Assembly (NCBI GenBank): GCA_003243425.1
Contig: QFQP01000015.1
Coordinates: 1 to 64,000, forward strand
Origin: Archangium gephyra
GTDB taxonomy: Bacteria; Myxococcota; Myxococcia; Myxococcales; Myxococcaceae
DNA length: 64,000 bases
Direction: 5' to 3'
The position numbers and the translations under genes are program-made. Every line of letters starts with the position of its first letter. The stretch's first letter is position 1. Shown here piece by piece: positions 25,440 through 34,528 of the stretch. The notes under the pieces are model-generated. The model was not told the origin of the DNA and did not search any database. It saw only the letters and a list, made by a program, of their open reading frames with translations.

Positions 25440-26033
25440 TTAGAGACCGAGACGCTGCACCACTTCGCCCGTCGTCGGCGCGTCGAAGAGCACCATCAAC
25501 CAGCCCGCAAACGTCGGCGCATTCGTCGAGATGAACGTGCTCGCCAGCAACGTTCCCTTTTCTTCACCGTCTCCGTTACCGACCAGCGAACGCACCGACA
25601 GCTCGCGCACCGTGGGCGTCGACGGCAACAGGTTGGCGTGCATCATCGTGCCGAGCTGCGACACGCACGCCGAGGCCACGATGTTCGCCGCCTCGGCCAA
25701 CGCGGCGTTCGCCGAAGACGACAGCGGGCCCGAAACGCCGGGGCGCGCCAGCAGCCGCTGACCCAGGCGCCGCGCGTCACTCTCGCGCAGCACCCACCAC
25801 AGCTGGCCCGACAACTCACCTTCGATGCCGAACGTCGCCGCCAGCACGCGCACGTCGCTGCCACCCAGCAACCAGCCCACCTGCGACCGCGTCACCGACA
25901 AGACGGTGGGCACGTCGACCAGCACGCCGACGTCGCCGACCAGACGCGCCAGCATCGACGCGGCCTTCGCGCTACCGAGGTTCGCCAACTCGCGGAGCGC
26001 ATCTTCCTGCCGCTCGGACAACAGCGCCGTCAC
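25440..26033 (-). CDS. cheC: CheC-family CheY-P phosphatase
   Basis: A 197-residue CheC-like protein with both phosphatase-type motifs: D11-xxx-E15-xx-N18 (DALRELAN) followed about 23 residues later by Pro, and a second ExxN (EAAN) followed by Pro after a similar distance. Two active sites per chain is the CheC/FliY arrangement (CheX has one). It would dephosphorylate the CheY of the same cluster. GTG start overlaps the CheA stop (GTGA). Last gene of the chemosensory operon. Confidence 0.85.
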   Translation of the reverse strand: MTALLSERQEDALRELANLGSAKAASMLARLVGDVGVLVDVPTVLSVTRSQVGWLLGGSDVRVLAATFGIEGELSGQLWWVLRESDARRLGQRLLARPGVSGPLSSSANAALAEAANIVASACVSQLGTMMHANLLPSTPTVRELSVRSLVGNGDGEEKGTLLASTFISTNAPTFAGWLMVLFDAPTTGEVVQRLGL

Positions 26034-28021
26034 GCCTCACCTCCCGCCACCGCCCGCCGCGGGGCTTCCAGTTTCGCCACGTCGAGAATGAAGACGGGGC
26101 GCCCATTGCCGAGCACCGTGACACCGGCGAGGCCGGGCACCTGGTCGAGGGGGCGCGTCAGAGCCTTCAACACCACCTCTTCCTGCCCCAGCAACGAATC
26201 CACCGCCAGCGCCACACGACCTTCGTCGCTCTCGACGACCACGAAGGGCGACGGCTCGTTCACGTCGCACGGCCGGCCCGGCACCTCGAGCACCGCCGAC
26301 AACTCGCGCGCCGGCACCACCCCGGTGCCGAAGGGCAGCACCGACTCGTCGCGGCTGTGGGTCAGCGACGCGCGGCTGACCTCGACCACCCCCGCGACCT
26401 TGGTGATGGGCAGGCCGTAGGTCTCGTTGCCGATACCCACCAGCAGCAGGTTCACCATGGAAATGGTGAGCGGCAACGACAGACGGAACGTGGTGCCCGC
26501 GCCGCGCCGCGACTGAATCTCGAGCGTGCCGCCGACCGCTTCGACCGCGCGCTTCACCGCGTCCATGCCCACGCCGCGGCCTGAAATGTCGGTGACCGCG
26601 GGCGCCGTCGACAGCCCCGGCGCCGTGCACAACATCAACGCTTCACGCTCGGTCATCACGCGCGCGGCCTCGGCGGTGATGACGCCACGCTCGATGGCCA
26701 CGGCCTTGAGGCGCTCGGTGTCCATGCCGCGGCCGTCGTCTTCGAGCTCCAGCAACACGCGGTCGGTGACACGGCGCACCGTCAACTTCACGGTGCCGCG
26801 CGGCTGCTTGCCGCGCATGCGCCGCTCTTCCGGAGGCTCGACGCCGTGGTCGATGGCGTTGCGCAGCAGGTGCAATACGGGGTCGTTGAGCTCTTCGACG
26901 ATGGCGCGGTCGAGCTCCACGTCGCTGCCGGACACGATGAGCTCGATTTCACGGCCGCGCCGGCGGGCGATGTCACGCGCGGCGCGCGGCAACCGGTCGG
27001 TGATGCTCGAGACCGGCGTCATGCGCGCTTCCATCACCAGGTCGTGGAGGCCACGAACCAGCGTGTGGAGCCGGTCGACCGATTCGGTCAGCTGCGCGCG
27101 CGGTTCATCAGCGAGCACGCGGCCCACTTCACGGACCCCCGCGGTGGCGAGCAGCAACTCGCCGGCGAGGTCGAGGAAGCCGTCGAGCAGCTCGGTGCGC
27201 ACCCGGACGGTGCGGGGAGACTCCTGCCCGACGACGCGCGGCGCTTCGGGTTCGGCGGCCGCTTCTTCGGCGACCGGCACCGGCGGCGGCGCCACGACCT
27301 TCGAAATGCCGACCAGCTCGACGTCGGCGACCTGACTGACGGTCTTGCCGATGCTGGCTTCGGGCTCGGTGGTCTCGAGCTCGATGGCGAAGACGCCACC
27401 GGGCAGCTTGCCGGCCTTCACCTCGTCGAGCGCCGGCGTGCAGCGGAAGATGTTGCCGAGCGACGAGAGCCGCTTGTACGCGAGGAAGCCGCGCACGCCG
27501 GGTTGCGCCGAGCTCGTCACGCGCAGCTTCACGTCGTAGCGCGGCGGCAGCGCGTTCTCGGGAGCCGGCGCTGATTCGACGAGCGGCGGCCCGGGCAGCG
27601 CTTCGCGGAAGGGCACCGGCGTGGTGCCGGGTTGCAGCGAGAGCGCGGCGAGCTCGAGCTGGCGCGCGATGGCGCTGGAGTCCGGAAAAGGTTGACCGGC
27701 CGAGGCAGCCTTGACGTGCGCGGTCAGCGCGTCGACGCCGTGGAGCACGAGGTCGGCGGTGGTGCGGTCGAAGCGGTAGGGCGCGGCGCGCACGCGGTCG
27801 AGCAGATCTTCCAGGCGGTGGCCGAGCAGCGCCGTGGCCTCGTACCCCATCGACCCGGCCATGCCCTTGACCGAGTGCGCGTGGCGAAAGAGCGAGTCGA
27901 TGGCCTCGGCGGTGACCCCGCCTTCGAGGCGCACGAGCTCTTTCCCGAGGGCATCGAGGTGTTCGGTGGCTTCACCGACGAAGAGGCTCAGGTAGCGGGA
28001 CGTGTCCCACGAGGCAGCCAA
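26030..28021 (-). CDS. cheA: CheA-type histidine kinase
   Basis: A 663-residue CheA. The P1 Hpt domain has phospho-acceptor H49 in HSVKG; a P2-like beta region is near 165-250; the P3 dimerisation helices begin at LLDGFLDLAGELLLAT; the P4 kinase has the N-box HLLRNAIDHG, DDGRGMD and GRGVGMDAVK; and a P5 CheW-like domain is at the C-terminus (LLVGIGNETYGLP). It phosphorylates CheY in a receptor array. No ATG is available near the N-terminus; TTG at 28021 is the likely start, with no strong Shine-Dalgarno. No receptor gene is nearby. Confidence 0.92.
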   Translation of the reverse strand: MAASWDTSRYLSLFVGEATEHLDALGKELVRLEGGVTAEAIDSLFRHAHSVKGMAGSMGYEATALLGHRLEDLLDRVRAAPYRFDRTTADLVLHGVDALTAHVKAASAGQPFPDSSAIARQLELAALSLQPGTTPVPFREALPGPPLVESAPAPENALPPRYDVKLRVTSSAQPGVRGFLAYKRLSSLGNIFRCTPALDEVKAGKLPGGVFAIELETTEPEASIGKTVSQVADVELVGISKVVAPPPVPVAEEAAAEPEAPRVVGQESPRTVRVRTELLDGFLDLAGELLLATAGVREVGRVLADEPRAQLTESVDRLHTLVRGLHDLVMEARMTPVSSITDRLPRAARDIARRRGREIELIVSGSDVELDRAIVEELNDPVLHLLRNAIDHGVEPPEERRMRGKQPRGTVKLTVRRVTDRVLLELEDDGRGMDTERLKAVAIERGVITAEAARVMTEREALMLCTAPGLSTAPAVTDISGRGVGMDAVKRAVEAVGGTLEIQSRRGAGTTFRLSLPLTISMVNLLLVGIGNETYGLPITKVAGVVEVSRASLTHSRDESVLPFGTGVVPARELSAVLEVPGRPCDVNEPSPFVVVESDEGRVALAVDSLLGQEEVVLKALTRPLDQVPGLAGVTVLGNGRPVFILDVAKLEAPRRAVAGGEA

Positions 28022-28060
28022 AGCAGGGGCGAGCGTAACTCAGCGAGGCGAAAGCGCGAC

Positions 28061-28429
28061 TCAGCCTTCGCCGAGGACCTTCTTCACGACCGCCAGCACG
28101 TCTTCGGCCCGCGGCGGCTTGACGATGAAGTCCACCGCGCCGGCTTCGATGGCCTCCATCACCATCGTCTCCTGACCGAGCGCACTGCACATCACCACCA
28201 GCGCCTTGCCGTCGCCGCGCAGAATCTCGCGCGTGGCATCGATGCCGTTCCGGTACGGCATCACCAGATCCATCGTGACGAGGTCCGGCTTGAGCTCTTT
28301 GTATTTCTCGACGGCTTCAACACCATTGCCAGCCTCGCCAACGACGGAAAACCCGCCGGCCGCGAAGATGTCCTTGATGATGTCGCGCATGAAGACGCTG
28401 TCATCGACGACCAGCACCCGCTTGGACAT
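28061..28429 (-). CDS. cheY: CheY-like response regulator
   Basis: A 122-residue stand-alone receiver: acidic pair in VVDD at residues 8-9, phospho-acceptor D54 in VTMDLVMP, Ser/Thr switch in MCSALGQ and Lys in FIVKPP. It is the output or relay of the adjacent CheA. ATG 28429 follows AGGTGA; a GTG three codons earlier is also possible. Lies between cheW and cheA in one operon. Confidence 0.9.
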   Translation of the reverse strand: MSKRVLVVDDSVFMRDIIKDIFAAGGFSVVGEAGNGVEAVEKYKELKPDLVTMDLVMPYRNGIDATREILRGDGKALVVMCSALGQETMVMEAIEAGAVDFIVKPPRAEDVLAVVKKVLGEG

Positions 28430-28451
28430 GGAAGTCACCTGACCTCGAAAC

Positions 28452-28877
28452 CTACCGGACCGACGGCCCCGTGGCGAAGGAATGCGTGACGGCGTCGTCG
28501 ACTCCTTCCACGTCGAGCACGGTGACGGTCAGCGGGCCTACACGCGCCACACCTTTCACCGCGCGTGACGGCCGGGGCGCGGGCGACACCTTCTCGATGG
28601 CTTCGATGCCCTCCACTTCGGTCACCAGCAACCCCAGCTCGCGCCTGGAAAGTTCCAGCAGAACGACCTTGGCGCCCGCGCTCGGGCCCTCGAGCGACAG
28701 CAGCTTCTTCAGGTCGACCACCGGCACCACGCGACCCCGCAGCGTCGTCACCCCGCACACGGCGGGCCCGGCGTGCGGCACCAGCGAGTAGCGGTCTGGA
28801 GCCACCACCACCTCGCGCACCGCATCGAGCGGCAGGGCGTAGCGGTCCTTCTCGAGACGAAAGAGCACGTGACGCAC
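28452..28877 (-). CDS. cheW: CheW-like adaptor
   Basis: A 141-residue protein consisting of a CheW domain: FRLEKDRYALPLDAVREVV, GVTTLRGRVVPVVDLKKLL and VEGIEAIEKV are the subdomain strands that bind CheA P5 and receptors. It starts at GTG 28877, three bases after the stop of the upstream membrane-protein gene. The unusually short form matches scaffold adaptors of alternative chemosensory systems. Confidence 0.85.
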   Translation of the reverse strand: MRHVLFRLEKDRYALPLDAVREVVVAPDRYSLVPHAGPAVCGVTTLRGRVVPVVDLKKLLSLEGPSAGAKVVLLELSRRELGLLVTEVEGIEAIEKVSPAPRPSRAVKGVARVGPLTVTVLDVEGVDDAVTHSFATGPSVR

Positions 28878-28880
28878 GCG

Positions 28881-29537
28881 TCAGTTCCAGTGGCGGCGAA
28901 TGTTCACCGCGTCGGCCAGCAGCGCGTCGATGTCTTCGTGTTTCCCCAGCCGCCTCGACTGGTGAATCACCATCAGGTCGCCGTTGACCTCGACGACGAG
29001 GTTGCGGTGCGCGAGGCGGTTGAGGTGCTCCCGGAGCGCCGGCGACAGGAAGCGGCGCAGCAGCGCCTCGTCGCCATTGCTTTGCAGCACCCAGGTCTTC
29101 GAGAAGTCGGAGTCTTCTTCGAAGTTGATGTCCTGGCCGCCGAACACCTTGCCGATGGCGTCCAGGAAGCGCACCTGCCGGCGCATGAAGAAGTGCGGCG
29201 CGCGACGCCCGGGCGTGTGCAGCAGCGCGATGGTCTGGTGATGCGTGGTGCGGTTCTTCCCCGAGCCGGTCGAGTACTGGTAGTCGCAGATGTGAACGGC
29301 GCCGGTCTCCTTCACGCCGCGCATCGCGTTTCTGATGCGCGCGCTGTGGCCCTGATTGAAGAGCTTGAAGTCGTGCAGCTGCGCGCCGATGGAGTGCGCG
29401 TCACCTTCGAGGGTGTAGCCGCGCGACTCCGAGTACGCCTGCATCGTCTCGGTGCGCTTCTTCGCGAGGTACCAGTTGAGGCCGAAGATGGCCCCCACGA
29501 ACGCCAGCGAGCCGGCGATGAAGAGCGCGGATTCCAT
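28881..29537 (-). CDS. Membrane-anchored protein upstream of the chemosensory genes
   Basis: A 218-residue protein with an N-terminal transmembrane helix (about residues 4-24) and a cytoplasmic-looking mixed domain (RGYTLEGDAHSIGAQLHDFK, then a His-rich NRTTHHQTIALLH). I do not recognise it. Only 3 bp separate it from cheW, so it is likely cotranscribed and may contribute to the chemosensory pathway, for example as an unusual input or membrane anchor. This is inference. Confidence 0.7.
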   Translation of the reverse strand: MESALFIAGSLAFVGAIFGLNWYLAKKRTETMQAYSESRGYTLEGDAHSIGAQLHDFKLFNQGHSARIRNAMRGVKETGAVHICDYQYSTGSGKNRTTHHQTIALLHTPGRRAPHFFMRRQVRFLDAIGKVFGGQDINFEEDSDFSKTWVLQSNGDEALLRRFLSPALREHLNRLAHRNLVVEVNGDLMVIHQSRRLGKHEDIDALLADAVNIRRHWN

Positions 29538-29558
29538 GCGCCGGCATGATGCCTGATT

Positions 29559-30002
29559 TCAGCGCGCGGCTTCCCACTTCTGCGAGATGGCGCCGCGGTT
29601 GCTCTGCCCGGTGATGGTGAGGCCACCGGCCGTCGGCGTGGCGTCGAGCGCGGTGACCTTGAGGTCGGTGCCGCTCCAGTCGGTCCACACACTGAAGGGC
29701 GAGAGCTCGAGGTGCGCGGTGCCGTTCGTCATCGACCAGGTGCCCGACGCGTAGTTGCCGACACAGCCCATCATGAAGTCCATCTCGAAGGTGCCGTCGG
29801 CCCCGAGCTTCAACTTCGCGAGGCGTGACTCCGGGTAGGAAATCGACTCGTCGGCCGGCGGCAGGCCTTTGCCCACCATGGGGCCGAACTCGTAGGTGCC
29901 TGACAGTGACTGCTGCTCTCGACGCGTCAGGTCGTCGTCGCGGAGCTCATCGCGGCCACAGGCGCCCAGCAGCACCAGGGTAAGCAGGAGCGCGCGCTTC
30001 AT
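29559..30002 (-). CDS. Tandem lipoprotein paralogue 2
   Basis: A 147-residue lipoprotein (lipobox LGAC, Cys about 15). The mature domain begins with a disordered acidic stretch, then SGTYEFGPMVGKG and LAKLKLGADGTFEMDFMMGCVG and a beta pattern typical of lipocalin-like 'META/DUF4488-type' small domains. Homologous to the preceding gene (shared TYEFG, ADGTF, GC(L/V)G elements) and overlapped with it by 4 bp. Confidence 0.75.
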   Translation of the reverse strand: MKRALLLTLVLLGACGRDELRDDDLTRREQQSLSGTYEFGPMVGKGLPPADESISYPESRLAKLKLGADGTFEMDFMMGCVGNYASGTWSMTNGTAHLELSPFSVWTDWSGTDLKVTALDATPTAGGLTITGQSNRGAISQKWEAAR

Positions 30003-30451
30003 TTCGCGGCCCAGGCCTGCGTGAAGGGCACACCCTGCACGGTGGTGCCGGTGACGGTGACTCCGAGGAGCGCGGGCTCGACGCGGAGTGAGGCGACGTC
30101 GAGGTGATTGCCCTCGGCGTCGACCCAGCCGCCGTTGCGCGGGGCATTGAGGTCGAGTTCGAGGCCGGTGCTGCGCTGCGCCCAGTGGCCCTCGGAACCC
30201 GACCCCAGACAGCCGATGAAGTAGCTCATGCCGAAAGTACCGTCGGCGTTGACGCGCAGGGTGGCCAGACGGCCGGGCGTACCCGCGAAACCCTGCTCGA
30301 CGATGTTGCCGAACTCGTAGGTGCCGACGAGCGCGGTGGCCTGCGCTTCCTGTCGGGCGACGAGGTTTCCGTTTTCGTCGAACTCCCCGGCGACTTCACG
30401 ACCACAGGCGGTGATGACGACGAGGGCGCTGCAGAGGAGGAGCGTTCGCAT
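29999..30451 (-). CDS. Tandem lipoprotein paralogue 1
   Basis: A 150-residue lipoprotein (lipobox ITAC) with the same plan as its downstream neighbour: GTYEFGNIVEQG, LRVNADGTFGMSYFIGCLG and a C-terminal TGTTVQGVPFTQAW. ATG 30451 is used because it gives a normal signal peptide; a longer start adds six residues. The pair looks like a recent tandem duplication that has since diverged. Confidence 0.75.
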   Translation of the reverse strand: MRTLLLCSALVVITACGREVAGEFDENGNLVARQEAQATALVGTYEFGNIVEQGFAGTPGRLATLRVNADGTFGMSYFIGCLGSGSEGHWAQRSTGLELDLNAPRNGGWVDAEGNHLDVASLRVEPALLGVTVTGTTVQGVPFTQAWAAK

Positions 30452-30532
30452 GCGCGGCAATGAAGGCACGCCGTGTGCCGACGTGGTTCGTCGCGGGGTT
30501 GCGAGCGCGCAGTGGTGGATTTCTGAGGCGGC

Positions 30533-31387
30533 TCACCGGGCAGAGAAGAGGCGAAGCGCCAGGCCCGCCTGCACCGAGTACTCGGAGCTCTCGCGCGCGC
30601 CCGCATCACGCCACGCCGCGCTGCCGCGCACGAACACCGAGAGCGGCTGATCAGCGACCGCCACCAGCACGCGAGACACCTCGACCTCACCGCGCGCCTT
30701 GAAGCTGAACGCCGGGTTCGGCGCCGCAAACGAACCACCCGCCGTCAAGGCCCCGCGCGCAAACCACAGCCCTTCTTCACTCTCGAACGAGAACACCAGC
30801 GTGCCGGCGGTCAGCGGCGTCACCTCGTGCACGAGCGCCTGACTCACCTGCCGCAACCGGTACGCCGCCGTGAACCCCAGCCCAAGGTGAAAGCGGCTCG
30901 AGGCCGAACGAAGCGGGTCGAACAACACCGACACGCGCACCGGCTCGAAGCTCCAGTCGTCACCTTCAGAAAACCGCCGCTCATAGCGCGCGACCGAAGT
31001 GTGAACCGCGATGTCGAGCGGAAACGGAATCTGCACCGGTGGATTGAACGGCAACAGCAACACACCTTCACGCACGTGCCGACGGAACAACGCGTTGAAC
31101 CCCGTCACGTCGACGGCCACCAACGCATTCACCGGCCGCACCTGCGTGGCGCCGAACTCGTACAGCGCGTGCCACGTCGAATCGGTCTTCGACTTCGAAT
31201 CACCTTCGGTGCGCAGCCGCATGCCGGTGTTGAACGCCGCGCCCGGAGCGCCGTTGCTCACGTCGAACGAAGCGCCGACGCCGATGCCCTTCCACGGGTT
31301 GAAGCAGGTCGCGAAGGTGTGGCCGTGCGCATCTTGCGCGGGCGCACACGCGAGCACCGTCGCGCTGATCAACGCGAGCGCGCTCAT
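30533..31387 (-). CDS. Outer-membrane barrel-like protein, tandem copy 2
   Basis: A 284-residue exported protein with about ten amphipathic strands and a C-terminal LALRLF. The N-terminal signal is short. It shares its general plan and end (SVQAGLALRLFSAR against SANAGLRFSLWAPAR) with the upstream gene, which it overlaps by 4 bp. Probable outer-membrane protein; no function inferred. Confidence 0.68.
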   Translation of the reverse strand: MSALALISATVLACAPAQDAHGHTFATCFNPWKGIGVGASFDVSNGAPGAAFNTGMRLRTEGDSKSKTDSTWHALYEFGATQVRPVNALVAVDVTGFNALFRRHVREGVLLLPFNPPVQIPFPLDIAVHTSVARYERRFSEGDDWSFEPVRVSVLFDPLRSASSRFHLGLGFTAAYRLRQVSQALVHEVTPLTAGTLVFSFESEEGLWFARGALTAGGSFAAPNPAFSFKARGEVEVSRVLVAVADQPLSVFVRGSAAWRDAGARESSEYSVQAGLALRLFSAR

Positions 31388-32610
31388 TCACTCTTCACAC
31401 TCGGCGCGGGCAACGGCTCGCCGCCGACACGCAGCTGACGGCTCGAGTAGCGCGCGGGCGCCCAGAGGCTGAAGCGCAGGCCCGCGTTCGCCGAGAACTC
31501 CCAGCCCGTCATGCCCACCACGTCGTCGCGCCAGGTGCCGCGGCCGTCGACCACCAGCGTGAGCGGGTAGTCGTTGATGGAAAACAGAATCACCTCGTAG
31601 GCGAGCTTGAAGCGCAGGCGCGAAGGGTGCAGCGAGCGCCCCTCGACGCGCGGCGTGAAGTACAGCTTCTCGGCCGCCGCGTTGGCGATGAGGTGGTGGA
31701 AGCCGTTCTCGTCGAACGTGAAGTCCGCGTCGAGCGCGACGGTGGGCCGCAGCCCGACGCCCCGCGCGACCACGTCGTATTCAGCCGCGGGCCCGAGGCG
31801 CAGCCGAATGAACGACTCGAGGTCGTTGGAGCGCCAGATGTCGACCGCGCCGTCGAACTCGGCGATGGAAACGAAGCTGGCGCCGTTCAAGTACTCGATG
31901 CGCGCCACCTCGAGGCCGAAGCCGAAGTTGAGCGGTATGTCGGTGCGGCGCGGCTTGCCGAAGAACGTCGTCACCCACAGCGGTGAATGCGTGAGGCGCG
32001 CGCCCCACTCGTAGCGGAAGACCGAACCTTCGAAGCGGATGTCGCGAGGTGAGGCGCCCAGCCACACCTGCGTGTCGAGAAAGCGCATGCGGTGCTGCAC
32101 GTTGCCGCGCTCGGGAATGACGTGAACGTTGGCCGAGAACTCGACCTTCGCGCGGCCCAGTGAGCCGGTGCCGTCAGGCCGGTAGTACGGCGCCCACGAG
32201 CCGCCGAGGTACACGCGCCGGCCCAGGTCGAAGTTCACCTGCACCACGCGGCCGCGGTCGTCGCGGTACCAACCGGCGGGCGTCTCAGCGACGGCTTCGT
32301 AGACGGGCCACTGCTCTTCCATCGCGCGGCGGGTGGTGTCGTCGAGCACCGACGCGCAGCCGAGGTGGATGCGGCTGAGCGGCTCGGCGCTCTCGACGCC
32401 ATCGACCAGTACGGTGTTCGGTGACGCGAGGCACTGGCGGTACGGCGCGTTGCACTGCACGCGGTACGAGCCTGAAGGGACCTTCTTCGTCGGCTGCAGC
32501 TGAACGCAGAAGACCGGTTGGTTCCAGTCGAGGGAAGGCAGGTCGCCGGGCGGCGGTTGGACGGGAACGTCGTACGCAGCGAGTACGAGCAGAGAGACGG
32601 CCGTGAGCAT
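31384..32610 (-). CDS. Outer-membrane barrel-like protein, tandem copy 1
   Basis: A 408-residue exported protein, signal peptide at residues 1-12 or so, followed by a Pro-rich stretch, a Cys-containing N-terminal domain (QPVFC, QCNAPYRQC) and a barrel-like C-terminal region with repeated aromatic strand ends. It has an extra N-terminal region of about 120 residues compared with the downstream copy. Function unknown. Confidence 0.68.
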   Translation of the reverse strand: MLTAVSLLVLAAYDVPVQPPPGDLPSLDWNQPVFCVQLQPTKKVPSGSYRVQCNAPYRQCLASPNTVLVDGVESAEPLSRIHLGCASVLDDTTRRAMEEQWPVYEAVAETPAGWYRDDRGRVVQVNFDLGRRVYLGGSWAPYYRPDGTGSLGRAKVEFSANVHVIPERGNVQHRMRFLDTQVWLGASPRDIRFEGSVFRYEWGARLTHSPLWVTTFFGKPRRTDIPLNFGFGLEVARIEYLNGASFVSIAEFDGAVDIWRSNDLESFIRLRLGPAAEYDVVARGVGLRPTVALDADFTFDENGFHHLIANAAAEKLYFTPRVEGRSLHPSRLRFKLAYEVILFSINDYPLTLVVDGRGTWRDDVVGMTGWEFSANAGLRFSLWAPARYSSRQLRVGGEPLPAPSVKSE

Positions 32611-32980
32611 GGCCGCGCGGCGGGTTCAGGGGGTGTGCCCGGGGTAGAGGCGCGAATTGCTGATCAATGCAGCGCAGGTTTCTGCGCAGCTGCGCGAGTT
32701 CATGACGCGCGCATGACGGCGGCGGTGCTGGGTCCTGATGCTCGTCTCTTCAAGACTGCCCTGGGGAACGCGGGCCTCATGGGCTCAGATTGTGCTCATC
32801 GCGCGGCAGGCTCCCCGGCTTCGGGCGAAGGTCCTTCTGGTACCGAGTTCGGTCCGCTTTCGCTCCCAGGCTCCCGGCCAGTTGCGCCGAAGCGTGCGTG
32901 ACCAGCGCCACCAGTAGTTCGAAGCGAGAGGCCGCGCGTCACGAGCACGCACACCCGCCGAAGTGAATCTCACTCCCGCT
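32611..32980. other. Intergenic region, no gene recognised
   Basis: A 370-bp gap between two minus-strand genes. It contains GCGCAG-GTTT-CTGCGC (32672-32687, 6-bp perfect hairpin with tetraloop) and a TGATCA at 32661. Short frames on either strand lack family features. It probably holds the promoter of the barrel operon near 32611-32690. Confidence 0.4.
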
Positions 32981-34402
32981 TCAAGGCTCTGGCGTCGGCT
33001 CGCGTGACGTCTCCCAGCGCCGGAGCCGCCACATCGCCCACGCCGTACCGCGCAACGCCGCCGCGTGCTTCAGCCACACGTACGTCAACGCCTCGAAACC
33101 CGTGAAGAACCACGCCGTCATCAACGGCGGTGCCGCGCGTTCCGTCGACGGCCCATCACCCAGCCGCTTCGACGCCGTCAGCGCCATCGCGAAGATGATC
33201 AGGTCCCACACCCAACGCACCGCGAACAACGTGAGCGACAGCCGCGAAATACCGAGCGCGCTCACCACACCGCCGCGCACCAGCACCACCAGCGACGCGA
33301 ACGCCAACGCCGGCAGCACCGCGTCGAGACACTTGAGCGGCAGCCGCACCAGGCCATACGCCCCCGCGCGCGGGTCGAAGATCAACCGGCGGAACTTGAG
33401 CAAGGTGGAGATGAAGCCCGCGAACCACCGCGTGCGCTGCCGAATGAAGCCCTTCACCGTCGACGGGCCCTGCGTGAACACCTGCGCGCGCAACACGGTC
33501 GCCACCTTCGGCGCACGGCCGCGCTCAACGCCATGCTCCATCACGCGGAACGTGAGCTCGTAATCTTCGGTGAGCGAATCTTCCGGGAGCCCGCCCACCG
33601 CGTGGAACACGTTGGCGCGAATGCCCGTGAACGCGCCCGGCACCTGATCCAACCCGCCGAGCGTCGACCACGCGATGCGCACCAGCGCGTTCTTCAGATA
33701 CTCCGCGGACTGATTGCCCAGCAGCCAGCCTTCGCGCCCATTCGAGATGCTGACGACGCCCGTCGCCATGTCGACCTGCTCGTCCCGAAACGCGGCGGCC
33801 AGCCGGCGCAACGACCCCTCCGTGGGAATGGTGTCGGCATCGACGGTCACCAGCACCGCGTGCTGCGCGTGCCGCGACAGCGCGTTCAACGTCGCGCCCT
33901 TCCCCGAATGCGGAAGCCGAAACAGCTGCACGCGCGTGCCGTTCACCTCGCCGGTGAAGTGGTTCGAGGTCACCGCGGCGAGCCCGAGCGCGTCGACCAG
34001 CGCCTGCGAACTCCCATCGGTCGAGCCGTCGTCGCCGACCAGCAGCTCGTGGCCGACGCCGCGCTGCGAGGCCCACGCCTCGATGGTCTTCCGCGCGCCG
34101 CTCACGCCTTCGTTCCACAGCGGCAGCAGCACCGAGACCTGGGGCACCTCACCTTCGATGGGCAGCTCTTCGCGGAGCCGCGCGAACAAGGTGCGGATCA
34201 ACACGAGGCCCACCGCCAGGTCGATGCCCACGAAGGCGAGCGCCGCCTGCAACGACGCCACGTCCATCATGCGCGCGCCGATGGGGTCGACACCGATGGC
34301 CACACACACGCACTCGAGCGCGATGAAGACCGTCACGAACGAGAGCACCACTTCCAGCGCGGTCTTCCAGGGGCTGCGGGCCACGATGGGCGTACATGAC
34401 AC
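32981..34402 (-). CDS. Membrane GT2 glycosyltransferase
   Basis: A roughly 473-residue processive-type family 2 glycosyltransferase. Two N-terminal membrane helices precede the GT-A domain, which has GDDGSTDGS (nucleotide binding), VTVDADTIP (DxD), SLTEDYELTFR (TED) and QRTRWFAG (QxxRW), and three or four C-terminal helices follow. These are the motifs of cellulose/chitin/hyaluronan synthase-like enzymes, so it probably makes or modifies an exopolysaccharide. GTG 34402 has GGAG eight bases upstream; GTG 34423 is the alternative. The open frame beyond it is antisense to the next gene. Confidence 0.88.
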   Translation of the reverse strand: MSCTPIVARSPWKTALEVVLSFVTVFIALECVCVAIGVDPIGARMMDVASLQAALAFVGIDLAVGLVLIRTLFARLREELPIEGEVPQVSVLLPLWNEGVSGARKTIEAWASQRGVGHELLVGDDGSTDGSSQALVDALGLAAVTSNHFTGEVNGTRVQLFRLPHSGKGATLNALSRHAQHAVLVTVDADTIPTEGSLRRLAAAFRDEQVDMATGVVSISNGREGWLLGNQSAEYLKNALVRIAWSTLGGLDQVPGAFTGIRANVFHAVGGLPEDSLTEDYELTFRVMEHGVERGRAPKVATVLRAQVFTQGPSTVKGFIRQRTRWFAGFISTLLKFRRLIFDPRAGAYGLVRLPLKCLDAVLPALAFASLVVLVRGGVVSALGISRLSLTLFAVRWVWDLIIFAMALTASKRLGDGPSTERAAPPLMTAWFFTGFEALTYVWLKHAAALRGTAWAMWRLRRWETSREPTPEP

Positions 34403-34528
34403 AACCCCTGCTCCGAGATTCACCTCGCCCGACTCTTTCGACGGGCCGGGCTGATACCGACCCTTCGCACCCGCGAAGACGGGGCGTTTCGACACATTGC
34501 GCGTGCGTGAAGTCCTTACGCGCAACCC

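Noticed and set aside
32611..32980. Short frames in the gap downstream of the glycosyltransferase
   Set aside because: No domain, signal or start support on either strand.
33065..34399. 444-codon plus-strand frame opposite the glycosyltransferase
   Set aside because: No motifs; the opposite strand has all GT2 signature residues.
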